Source: Candidatus Bathyarchaeota archaeon
GTDB taxonomy: Archaea; Thermoproteota; Bathyarchaeia; Bathyarchaeales; Bathycorpusculaceae
Reading direction: 5' to 3'
Length of the DNA stretch: 8,064 nt
Assembly: GCA_016649625.1 (NCBI GenBank)
Contig: JAENXI010000028.1
Span: 1-8,064 of the forward strand
Position 1 is the first letter of the stretch, and every line of letters begins with the position of its first letter. The notes beneath the pieces were generated by a model that was not told the origin of the DNA, made no database searches, and saw nothing but the letters and a program-made list of their open reading frames with translations. Shown piece after piece: positions 1 through 6,534 of the stretch. Position numbers and translations under genes: made by a program.

Positions 1-188
1 TTTACCACTCCATTAAGTTCGTCTAAAACACCTTTTTTAAGCAGGCCATAAATAACCATAAAAGTGGCATTGTCAAAAACTTCTTCGATTGTAGCTCTAT
101 TAGCAGAAAAGTTATTTTTCAGCATTTTATCTCTTTTTTCAACAATTCTTTCTTTACGCCTAATTCTTTCAAGAGCTTTATCGGACAT
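1..188 (-). CDS. RIO1-family atypical serine/threonine kinase, N-terminal part (runs off left edge)
   Basis: Only the first 62 residues are visible, beginning MSDKALERIRRKERIVEKRD. A charged, helical, Lys/Arg/Glu-rich leader (about residues 1-30) is followed by EEVFDNATFMVIYGLLKKGV (about 35-54) and then DELNGVV. This matches the start of the RIO1 kinase domain, where 'VFD..TL..LY.L..KG.I..L.G' precedes the STGKEANV P-loop-like motif; that motif would lie just beyond the edge. RIO1 kinases act in small-subunit ribosome maturation (family knowledge). The ATG at 186-188 is preceded at a 6-nt spacing by GGTGA (complement of 195-199), an archaeal-type ribosome binding site, which fixes the start. 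In many archaea rio1 follows the aIF1A gene; here its upstream neighbour is a divergent HD gene, so it must have its own promoter. RIO2 is less likely because it would carry an N-terminal winged helix. The assignment is by eye from the N-terminus only. Confidence 0.8.
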   Translation of the reverse strand, partial: MSDKALERIRRKERIVEKRDKMLKNNFSANRATIEEVFDNATFMVIYGLLKKGVLDELNGVV

Positions 189-194
189 TAAGAT

Positions 195-199
195 TCACC
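195..199 (-). promoter_or_regulatory. Ribosome binding site of the RIO1 gene
   Basis: Read on the minus strand this is GGTGA, which matches the archaeal anti-Shine-Dalgarno end of 16S rRNA. It lies 6 nt upstream of the ATG and supports that start. Confidence 0.6.
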
Positions 200-243
200 A
201 ACATAGTATATGTTAAGTATTAAAACTACTCGCAAAAATAAGA

Positions 244-251
244 TTTATATT
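244..251 (-). promoter_or_regulatory. Candidate TATA box for the RIO1 gene
   Basis: Read on the minus strand the site is AATATAAA, a good archaeal TATA-like octamer. A transcription start about 25 nt downstream would fall near position 220, giving a leader of about 30 nt that contains the GGTGA ribosome binding site. The whole 189-366 intergenic stretch is AT-rich, so TATA-like matches also occur by chance. Confidence 0.35.
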
Positions 252-318
252 AAAAAGTTTTCAAGTTAAAATCGAGCAAAAATAGACAGCATAACCAATA
301 GAAAATTAGAGATTAAGC

Positions 319-326
319 TTAAATTT
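319..326 (+). promoter_or_regulatory. Weak candidate TATA box for the HD-sdhA-sdhB-lyase operon
   Basis: TTAAATTT lies about 45 nt upstream of the GTG at 367. A start about 25 nt downstream would give a short leader containing the GGAG at 354-357. Other AT-rich matches nearby (for example around 333-341, or 244-251 on this strand) are equally possible. Confidence 0.2.
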
Positions 327-353
327 CCAAGAATAATATTAATTATTAATTAT

Positions 354-357
354 GGAG
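354..357 (+). promoter_or_regulatory. Ribosome binding site of the HD gene (supports GTG start)
   Basis: GGAG sits 9 nt upstream of the GTG at 367-369. The ATG overlapping this site (353-355) cannot be the start because that frame hits a stop after three codons (ATG GAG TCT GGT TAA), so GTG is chosen. Confidence 0.55.
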
Positions 358-366
358 TCTGGTTAA

Positions 367-1146
367 GTGGAATACGTTTTTAATATTCCGTCTAAAAAAA
401 ATCTAAAACTTGAGCATGTTATGGAAAGAATAAGGGAAGATAAAAAATTACAAACATTGTGGAAATGTTCTAATGTAATGGCTATTGATCGGATGGGCTA
501 TACTGATCACGGTCCAACTCATGTTAAAATAGTAGCCAATTTGGCTCTTAAGCTATTAAGAATTTTAATAAACATAAAAGTTGAACCAAGCATAGTTACA
601 AATTATGGGATGAAAAATGAAGATGCTGAAGTAGTGGTTGTTCTTGGCTCTGTTTTTCATGATCTAGGTATGATAGTAATAAGAAATGATCATGAAAAAT
701 ACAGTGCTCTTCTAGCTTCAGAGTTTATTGAAAAGTTCCTTGATTCAATATATTCTGAAGAAGAAAAAGCCATTATTACTTCTGAAGTATTACATGCTAT
801 AGTTGCTCACGAACACCCAAATAAACCTCTAACCTTAGAGGCGGGAATAGTAGGTATTGCTGACGCTTTAGATATGGATTCAGGTAGAGCAAGAATACCT
901 TTTGAAGCTGGAAAAGTGGATATCCATTCAGTTTCGGCACTCTCCATAGAAAAAGTGGAAATAATTGAAGGCGAAAAAAAGCCTATTACGATTAAAATTT
1001 CTATGTCCGATTCAGCAGGAGTTTTTCAAATTGATGAGTTACTTAAACCTAGAATAATAAAATCTGGGTTGCAAGAATATTTTCATGTTATCGCTGAAAT
1101 TGCCTGCAAAAAAAATAAAGTAATCATAGAAAAATTTGAGATTTGA
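367..1146 (+). CDS. HD-domain metal-dependent phosphohydrolase, archaeal type
   Basis: A 259-residue soluble protein, probably a divalent-metal phosphohydrolase of the HD superfamily; its substrate is unknown. The metal-binding set is visible: His48/His52 in YTDHGPTHVKIV, the paired His98-Asp99 in GSVFHDLGM, His109 in NDHEKYS, His148 and His150 in IVAHEHP, and Asp166/Asp169 in GIADALDMDSGR. The extra histidines after the HD pair resemble the spacing of HD-GYP proteins, but there is no GYP motif, so a bi- or trinuclear site is only an inference. Residues from about 175 to 259 form a distinct C-terminal region (PFEAGKVDIHSVSA, then SAGVFQIDELLKPRI) that I recall as conserved among archaeal members. 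The start is GTG with GGAG 9 nt upstream. It is the first gene of the plus-strand array: its stop lies 35 nt before the sdhA ATG, so co-transcription is likely, although no biochemical link to fumarate metabolism is evident. It could be a nucleotide or signalling-nucleotide hydrolase. Confidence 0.82.
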   Translation: MEYVFNIPSKKNLKLEHVMERIREDKKLQTLWKCSNVMAIDRMGYTDHGPTHVKIVANLALKLLRILINIKVEPSIVTNYGMKNEDAEVVVVLGSVFHDLGMIVIRNDHEKYSALLASEFIEKFLDSIYSEEEKAIITSEVLHAIVAHEHPNKPLTLEAGIVGIADALDMDSGRARIPFEAGKVDIHSVSALSIEKVEIIEGEKKPITIKISMSDSAGVFQIDELLKPRIIKSGLQEYFHVIAEIACKKNKVIIEKFEI

Positions 1147-1168
1147 TTGCTTATTGGAAGTATTTTTT

Positions 1169-1172
1169 GGAG
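1169..1172 (+). promoter_or_regulatory. Ribosome binding site that decides the sdhA start
   Basis: GGAG lies 9 nt before the ATG at 1182 and 6 nt before the in-frame TTG at 1179. It argues against the longer reading from the TTG at 1143, which overlaps the HD gene's stop and would add 13 residues with no family counterpart. Confidence 0.6.
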
Positions 1173-1181
1173 AAAAAATTG

Positions 1182-2906
1182 ATGATATACACTTACGATG
1201 TTGTTGTGATTGGTGGTGGAATTGCTGGATTAATTACTGCACTAAAAGCTTCAGAAAAGTGCAGTGTCTCAGTTGTTAGCAAAATTCATGTTACTCGTTC
1301 TCATTCAGTTGCAGCTCAAGGAGGTATAGCGGCTAGTTTAGGAAATGAAGAAGAAGACAGATGGGAATGGCACATGTTTGATACAGTAAAAGGTGGGGAT
1401 TATTTATCAGATCAAAACGCAGCTGAAATTTTAGCTAAAGAAGCACCAGGTTGTGTATCAATGTTGGAACATCTCGGAGTACCATTTAGTAGAAATTCCA
1501 ATGGAAAAATCCAGCAAAGAAGGTTTGGAGGACATACTCAAAATTTTGGAAAAGTTCCTGTTAAAAGAGCTTGTTATGCAGCTGACAGAACTGGAAGAAC
1601 TATTATGGATACTCTTTATGATGAATGTCTGATGCGTAAAATTCCTTTACATAATGAAGTTTTTATTAATAACCTATTGTTTTCAGAAAATCAATGCTGT
1701 GGAGTTGTAGGATATGATATTAGAGATTGCACTCCAATTGTGTTTCACGCTAAAACTGTTGTACTGGCAACTGGAGGTGCTGGGAGGATTTTTAAAACTA
1801 CTTCTAATGGCTATTCTTCAACGGGAGATGGATTTGGTTTAACGTTAAATTCAGGGTTGGTCCTTCAGGATATGGAATTTATTCAATTTCATCCTACTGG
1901 TATTTTTGGATTAGGAATCCTAGTAAGTGAAGCTGCAAGAGCTGAAGGTGGCATTCTTAGAAATAACAAGAATGAAAGATTTATGATGAAATATGCTCCT
2001 TCACTCAAAGAGCTTGCTCCCAGAGATATTATTGCGAGAGCTATTCTTACAGAAATTAATGAAGGAAGAGGAATAAACGGAGAAAAATATGTTTTTCTTG
2101 ATTTGAGAAGTATTGGGAAAGAAACACTCTTAGAGAAAATTCCTGAAGTTATCTCCTTTATTCAAACGTATTTAGGAATCTCTGCAAATGAAGCACCAGT
2201 TCCTGTTGCTCCAACTTGCCACTATTTTATGGGAGGAATTCCGACAAATACTAAGGGTCAGGTTTTGGTTGATAAAAATCATACAATTGCAAGAGGACTA
2301 TATGCGGTTGGTGAGTGTGCATGTGTTAGTGTACATGGAGCTAACAGATTAGGCTGCAATTCCTTGATTGATTTAGTTGTATTTGGATTAAGAACAGGAA
2401 AATCTGCTTCGAGGTACTCAATAAAGCATAATCGTGTTAGTTTACCAGTTGAAACAGAAAAAATATCAGAGAATAAAATAGCTTTTCTGCTTGAAAAAAA
2501 AGGTAATAGCAGCGTATATAATATTCGAGAAAATCTCCAAAATTTAATGACAGAAAAATGCAATGTGTTTAGGGATGGTCAAAATCTTTCATTAGCTTTA
2601 GACAAAATCTGTGAACTTAAGAAGAAATACTCAGATTTGGTCTTGAATGATAATGGCACACATTTCAATTATGAATTGCAGGAAGCATTTGAACTCGGAA
2701 ATATGCTAAAAACAGCTGAATCAATATTATATTCAGCTTTTAAACGTAAAGAGAGCCGTGGAGCACACTTTAGAACTGACTTTCCTGAAAGAGAAGACAC
2801 TAAATGGTTAAAACATACACTGGTAGCATCAAACCTTCAAGGATTAAAAGTTACTTATTTTCCAGTTAAGATCTCTAGATTTCAACCATTAAAAAGGAAG
2901 TATTAG
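1182..2906 (+). CDS. sdhA: Succinate dehydrogenase/fumarate reductase flavoprotein subunit
   Basis: A 574-residue catalytic subunit that interconverts succinate and fumarate using covalently bound FAD. Counting from the ATG at 1182, the FAD-binding Rossmann motif VVIGGGIAGL is at about 8-17. His41 in TRSHSVAAQGG is the expected covalent flavin attachment site (E. coli SdhA His45). The catalytic residues are all present: His237 in FHPTG, Glu255 in RAEGG, Arg281 in APRD (proton shuttle), His347 in CHYFMGG and Arg389 in HGANRLG. The C-terminus (FRTDFPERED, WLKHT) is complete and the length is normal. The segments WEWHMFDTVKGGDYL and RRFGGHTQNFGK are SdhA-type and separate it from L-aspartate oxidase. 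Gln46 after the flavin His is the SdhA-like residue (E. coli FrdA has Glu), a weak hint only; direction cannot be settled from sequence. sdhB begins 3 nt after this stop, so the two are co-translated partners. An alternative start is TTG at 1179. Confidence 0.93.
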   Translation: MIYTYDVVVIGGGIAGLITALKASEKCSVSVVSKIHVTRSHSVAAQGGIAASLGNEEEDRWEWHMFDTVKGGDYLSDQNAAEILAKEAPGCVSMLEHLGVPFSRNSNGKIQQRRFGGHTQNFGKVPVKRACYAADRTGRTIMDTLYDECLMRKIPLHNEVFINNLLFSENQCCGVVGYDIRDCTPIVFHAKTVVLATGGAGRIFKTTSNGYSSTGDGFGLTLNSGLVLQDMEFIQFHPTGIFGLGILVSEAARAEGGILRNNKNERFMMKYAPSLKELAPRDIIARAILTEINEGRGINGEKYVFLDLRSIGKETLLEKIPEVISFIQTYLGISANEAPVPVAPTCHYFMGGIPTNTKGQVLVDKNHTIARGLYAVGECACVSVHGANRLGCNSLIDLVVFGLRTGKSASRYSIKHNRVSLPVETEKISENKIAFLLEKKGNSSVYNIRENLQNLMTEKCNVFRDGQNLSLALDKICELKKKYSDLVLNDNGTHFNYELQEAFELGNMLKTAESILYSAFKRKESRGAHFRTDFPEREDTKWLKHTLVASNLQGLKVTYFPVKISRFQPLKRKY

Positions 2907-2909
2907 AAG

Positions 2910-3632
2910 TTGAAAGTGACTTTCAAAGTTTTTCGATTCGATCCAATAAAAGATGAAAAACACCATTATGACACGTTTGTAGTTGAAACAAAATTAAATG
3001 AGCGAATTTTAGATTGCCTAAATAAAATTAGATCAAAACAAGACAGCAGCGTGTCTTTTCGGATGGGTTGTTCTTATGGAATTTGTGGTTCAGATGCTCT
3101 AACAATTAATGGAGTTCCATCATTGGCTTGTCAAAAATTGGTAAAGGATTACAATTATACTTCAGAGATAATCATCGAACCCCTAAAATTTTATTCAGTT
3201 ATTAAAGATTTAATAGTGGATCTAGATCCGTTCTTTAAGAGATTAGAGAAATTAAAAACAGATGAAAAGCGTAAACCAATAAATAAATTGGAAAAAAGAG
3301 AAAATATTCAAAGCATTGAAGATCTTAAACAATTTGAAGACGCTATAAAGTGCATATTATGTGGAAGTTGTGTTGCAGCTTGTCCTATAACATTAGAGGT
3401 AGAACCTGAATTTATTGGTCCAGCAGCTCTTTTGAGAGCATATCGATATATTTTTGATTCACGGATCAAAAATATTAATGAAAAAATGCTCCTTTTGGAA
3501 AAAGCTCATGGCATTTGGAGTTGTAAAAGTCATTATAAATGCACACTAGTATGTCCAAAGCAGATTAAAGTGACAAAAACTATATTGAAAACTAAGAGAA
3601 AAATACGAGAAGATCTGCATCCGAAGACATGA
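2910..3632 (+). CDS. sdhB: Succinate dehydrogenase/fumarate reductase iron-sulfur subunit
   Basis: A 240-residue electron-transfer subunit of normal length, passing electrons between the SdhA flavin and a membrane or soluble partner. The N-terminal plant-ferredoxin-like domain holds the [2Fe-2S] ligands Cys54, Cys59, Asp62 and Cys74 (GCSYGICGSD ... LAC). The Asp in place of the third Cys is also found in E. coli SdhB, so it is not a defect. The C-terminal domain has CILCGSCVAACP (Cys148, 151, 154, 158) and CKSHYKCTLVCP (Cys205, 211, 215), together the usual ligands for one [4Fe-4S] and one [3Fe-4S] cluster. EFIGPAALLRAYRYIFDSR (about 167-185) is a typical SdhB stretch. The start is TTG at 2910, with GGAAG at 2896-2900 inside the end of sdhA; no ATG precedes Met52. 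There is no C-terminal CCG (HdrB-like) domain as in methanogen TfrB, and no sdhC/D gene follows: the next gene, 13 nt downstream, is the lyase. Confidence 0.93.
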   Translation: MKVTFKVFRFDPIKDEKHHYDTFVVETKLNERILDCLNKIRSKQDSSVSFRMGCSYGICGSDALTINGVPSLACQKLVKDYNYTSEIIIEPLKFYSVIKDLIVDLDPFFKRLEKLKTDEKRKPINKLEKRENIQSIEDLKQFEDAIKCILCGSCVAACPITLEVEPEFIGPAALLRAYRYIFDSRIKNINEKMLLLEKAHGIWSCKSHYKCTLVCPKQIKVTKTILKTKRKIREDLHPKT

Positions 3633-3645
3633 AGGAGAATAAATA

Positions 3646-5034
3646 ATGAAATCAAGAATTGAAATTGACCCTCTTGGAGAAAAGAATATTCCAATAGATG
3701 CATATTACGGCATTCAGACATTAAGGGCAGTAGAGAATTTTCCAGTTAGCGGAATTAAACCTCCTGAAGTTTTTATTAAGGCATATGTTATGATCAAAAA
3801 AGCTGCCGCAATAACAAATGCAAAAGTAGGTAATCTAGATAATAAATTATCAAAAACGATCATTCAAGCATGCGATGAAATTTTATCGGGTAATTTGTTA
3901 GATCAATTTGTTGTTGATGTCTTTCAAGCAGGTGCAGGAACATCATTTAACATGAATGTAAATGAAGTATTGGCAAATCGTTCTTTAGAAATTCTCCATA
4001 AATCTAAAGGAGATTATAAAGCAATAAATCCAAATGATCATGTAAACATGGGACAATCTACAAATGATACCTATCCAACGGCATTACATATTTCGATCTT
4101 AATTGCTCTTCAACCTTTAATTCAAGAAATACAAAATCTTTCGTTATCATTTGATGATTTAGCTACCAAAAACCATGATGTGTTAAAATCTGGAAGAACT
4201 CACCTTCAAGATGCAGTTCCAATAACTATTGGACAAGAGTTTAGTGCATATTCTTCTGTTTTAAGAAATTCTGCAGATCAACTGAAAAAAAGGCAAATAA
4301 ATCTTTATGAGGTTGCTCTAGGTGGAACGGCAGTTGGTACAGGAGCGAATACACATCCCCAATATAAAAAAAAGGTGATCGGAAAACTAGCAGATCTTTG
4401 TGGTTTTCCTTTAAAACCTGCACAAAATCCATTTGAGGCACTTCAAAGTTGTAGGCGAGTACAAACTATTTCAAGTGGTCTAAAGGAGTTGGCATTGGAA
4501 CTAGTTAGAATTTCAAATGATCTTAGGTTATTATCTTCAGGTCCTACAACTGGTTTAAATGAGATATCGCTTCCTGCTGTGCAACCAGGGTCATCAATTA
4601 TGCCTGGCAAAGTTAATCCTGTAATGGCAGAATGTATGAACATGATAGGATTTCAAGTAATAGGAAATGATTTGACAGTATCATTTGCAGTTCAGGCAGG
4701 ACAGTTGGATCTTAATGTTATGGGACCTGTAATAATGAATAACATTCTTTTTTCAATTCAAATATTAACTAATTATTTGCCTGCTTTTAGGAAAAAATGT
4801 ATCCAAGGTATTAAAATAAATACTATTCGTTGTGCTAATTACCTTGACAAAAATCCTTCTTTAGCGACTTATTTGGCTCCACATATTGGATATTTGAAAG
4901 CTAGTAAAATTGCTAAACAAGCACTTGAAGAGGACCGTTCTGTTAAAGACATTGCTATTGAAAAAAAGATCTTACCAATTAAAGAGCTTAATCGAATTCT
5001 TGATCCAAAAAATTTTCTCAAAAAGAAAAAATGA
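3646..5034 (+). CDS. aspA: Aspartate ammonia-lyase (aspartase/fumarase superfamily)
   Basis: A 462-residue cytoplasmic lyase, expected to be a homotetramer, most likely catalysing L-aspartate to and from fumarate plus ammonia. The superfamily signature GSSIMPGKVNP is at 315-325, with the catalytic serine expected at Ser316 and Lys322 after it. Residues corresponding to Bacillus AspB substrate contacts line up at a constant offset of two: Thr99, Ser138, Thr139, Thr185 and His186. Aspartase is favoured over class II fumarase because of GQSTND (fumarases usually have QSSND), LRLLSSGP..GLNEI.LP around 293-310, and VIGND.TV...QAGQLDLNVM around 338-359. Fumarase activity is not excluded by eye. The ATG at 3646 has GGAG (3634-3637) 8 nt upstream and follows the sdhB stop by 13 nt, so it belongs to the same operon and would supply or consume the fumarate used by SdhAB. 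The C-terminus ends in a short lysine run. Confidence 0.85.
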   Translation: MKSRIEIDPLGEKNIPIDAYYGIQTLRAVENFPVSGIKPPEVFIKAYVMIKKAAAITNAKVGNLDNKLSKTIIQACDEILSGNLLDQFVVDVFQAGAGTSFNMNVNEVLANRSLEILHKSKGDYKAINPNDHVNMGQSTNDTYPTALHISILIALQPLIQEIQNLSLSFDDLATKNHDVLKSGRTHLQDAVPITIGQEFSAYSSVLRNSADQLKKRQINLYEVALGGTAVGTGANTHPQYKKKVIGKLADLCGFPLKPAQNPFEALQSCRRVQTISSGLKELALELVRISNDLRLLSSGPTTGLNEISLPAVQPGSSIMPGKVNPVMAECMNMIGFQVIGNDLTVSFAVQAGQLDLNVMGPVIMNNILFSIQILTNYLPAFRKKCIQGIKINTIRCANYLDKNPSLATYLAPHIGYLKASKIAKQALEEDRSVKDIAIEKKILPIKELNRILDPKNFLKKKK

Positions 5035-5037
5035 GTA

Positions 5038-6420
5038 TTACGTAGTTGTTCCGTAAATACTAAACAAAACTATCGCATGGGTGTTTGATAGATTAGATTT
5101 AGCTTCTATTTCAATAGCCCAAATAATATTTTGTGATGGTAAAAGTTTTAATAAATCATCATCCGTAAGCCATAAACTGATAGTGTTTACAAAAGTTTTT
5201 TCGACAGATATTGGCGAGTATGTATTATCTATAAATAATAAACGTAGTTTAATTGAGATAATTTCATTATTTTCTAAACTTCCTGAAACTTGAATTTTGG
5301 GTTTAAAACTAGTAATTCTAAGAGGTCTTATGTGAAAACTGGTAGAAATCGAATAATTATCATTTAATCCTATATTGATAGCCTTATTTTCTTCTTTAAA
5401 AACACCTCCCGTCCCTGGAATCCAAATATTGTAAGGATTATGTATTTTGGCTGTCCAGTTTCCTAAGAAACTAATACCTTCTGACAGGATTGGAACTGGA
5501 TCAGTGGTTTCTCCAATTGACATTGCGTAAATATTAGATGGTGTATTGGCAAAAGATTCAAAAACAACCCCCCATAAAAGAGTTTGGAACATTGATCCAT
5601 TTACTAAGATTCCAATTTGATTTGTTTCTCCGTATTCGCCCATCCATAATCGAACAGTTTGTATTTGACCATCGGAAAATTCAGCAAGATTTTCAATTTG
5701 TATACCTAATGAATTATCAGGTATGTTAAAGAAACAGCGTTTAATTTCTGAACTCGCATATGAGCCACTGGCTCTATTAATTGGCGTTTTAAAAACAATA
5801 GATTTTGTGCAATTTATGAAATGGGAGTCCACAATTTTTGTTGCCTCACTCCACGTATTTGTATTTGCCACTTCAATAGCTGTAGTACAGTTTTTAAATA
5901 TTATATTTGAAATCGTTGTACCAAAAGAATTTTCAACTCTTAAAGTTGTATTTAAAATTTCAAGATCAGTTAATTGATTGTATTGAGAACTTGAATAATC
6001 TTTACCAAAAATTATTATTTTATTTCCATTTCCAAAAATTTTTGCTTTATCACTAGAAATTTTTAAATTATTTTTGTTCAAAATTAAAATGCTCGACGAG
6101 AGATAATAGTCCCCTTCTTCAAGATATAAGCTGTTTCCAGCAGCTATTGCCTGATTTAGTACAAAAGAAGCATTAGTTGACTCAAAGACTACTTGATTAT
6201 TTATCTGATTTTTTGCTTTGTATATATTATCTTGTTTAAAAATTACATAGTTAAACGTTGAATTATGGGCTACATTTTTTATAGAATTATTAAGTTCGAT
6301 AATAAAATACGAATTTATTGTAACGGCTAATATGACAACTATCAGAACTATTGATATTGTTTGTTTTGAAAGATTCAATTTCATTTCGGTTATCATCTTT
6401 GTAATTTTTTTTAAACCCAA
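5038..6420 (-). CDS. Membrane-anchored or secreted right-handed beta-helix (pectin-lyase-like) protein
   Basis: About 460 residues, specific function unknown. A basic N-terminus (to about residue 20) leads into one hydrophobic segment at about 21-41, read as a signal anchor that places the rest outside the cell. From about 95 the pattern is that of a parallel beta-helix: SLYLEEGDYYLSSSILILN starts the fold, followed by coil-like repeats such as TISNIIFKNCTTAIEV, KIVDSHFINCTKSIVF and EIKRCFFNIPDNSLGI. From about 355 to the end a different beta-rich region may be a separate sandwich domain. About eight or nine N-x-S/T sequons lie outside the membrane segment, suggesting glycosylation. I see no polysaccharide-lyase catalytic motif, so binding or structural roles are as likely as enzymatic ones. 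The start is uncertain: TTG at 6418-6420 gives the full length, but ATGs at 6394-6396 and 6382-6384 are alternatives and none has a clear ribosome binding site. Its stop is 3 bp from that of the lyase. Confidence 0.7.
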   Translation of the reverse strand: MGLKKITKMITEMKLNLSKQTISIVLIVVILAVTINSYFIIELNNSIKNVAHNSTFNYVIFKQDNIYKAKNQINNQVVFESTNASFVLNQAIAAGNSLYLEEGDYYLSSSILILNKNNLKISSDKAKIFGNGNKIIIFGKDYSSSQYNQLTDLEILNTTLRVENSFGTTISNIIFKNCTTAIEVANTNTWSEATKIVDSHFINCTKSIVFKTPINRASGSYASSEIKRCFFNIPDNSLGIQIENLAEFSDGQIQTVRLWMGEYGETNQIGILVNGSMFQTLLWGVVFESFANTPSNIYAMSIGETTDPVPILSEGISFLGNWTAKIHNPYNIWIPGTGGVFKEENKAINIGLNDNYSISTSFHIRPLRITSFKPKIQVSGSLENNEIISIKLRLLFIDNTYSPISVEKTFVNTISLWLTDDDLLKLLPSQNIIWAIEIEAKSNLSNTHAIVLFSIYGTTT

Positions 6421-6464
6421 AATAGCTATAGACTAAGTTAATATTTGATTATGAAACGTTAATT

Positions 6465-6476
6465 ATTTTCCTGTTA
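6465..6476. repeat. 12-bp direct repeat, copy 1
   Basis: ATTTTCCTGTTA (TAACAGGAAAAT on the minus strand), identical to 6535-6546 with starts 70 bp apart. This copy touches the candidate TATA box of the beta-helix gene, a position where archaeal regulators often bind. Chance is possible in AT-rich DNA, although the CCTG core makes it less trivial. Confidence 0.5.
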
Positions 6477-6481
6477 TAAAT
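6474..6481 (-). promoter_or_regulatory. Candidate TATA box for the beta-helix gene
   Basis: Read on the minus strand this is TTTATAAC-like (AATTTATAAC spans 6473-6482). A start about 25 nt downstream, near 6450, would give a leader of 30-55 nt depending on which start codon is used. Confidence 0.3.
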
Positions 6482-6534
6482 TAAACATTTGGATAATCAA
6501 CTTTAACTAGTTTTTTACATTGATCAAAGAAAAC

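Noticed and set aside
1143..1181. Longer sdhA reading starting at the TTG at 1143
   Set aside because: It overlaps the HD stop, adds 13 residues before the FAD-binding strand that family members lack, and would include the GGAG at 1169-1172 within the coding region. The ATG at 1182 fits better.
2279..2563. Minus-strand open frame inside sdhA
   Set aside because: It lies wholly within a well-conserved gene, its protein has no recognisable features, and it looks like a shadow frame.
1182..2906. Flavoprotein as L-aspartate oxidase (NadB), prompted by the neighbouring aspartate gene
   Set aside because: The SdhA-type WEWHMFDTVKGGDYL, RRFGGHTQNFGK and FRTDFPERED segments, the covalent-FAD histidine and the directly adjacent sdhB all indicate complex II.
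2910..3632. Missing third cysteine of the [2Fe-2S] site in SdhB (Asp62)
   Set aside because: Asp at this position is normal in SdhB proteins such as that of E. coli, so it is not evidence of decay.
4241..4643. Two minus-strand open frames inside the lyase gene
   Set aside because: They are antisense to conserved catalytic regions of the lyase and show no protein-like signatures.
5081..5977. Plus-strand open frames opposite the beta-helix gene
   Set aside because: They are short, low-complexity frames without start signals or family features; the minus-strand frame is continuous for 460 residues with a coherent fold.
5038..6420. Membrane segment of the beta-helix protein as a missing SdhC/D anchor
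   Set aside because: It is on the opposite strand, has a single N-terminal hydrophobic segment and a long extracellular beta-helix, and no heme or quinone motif.
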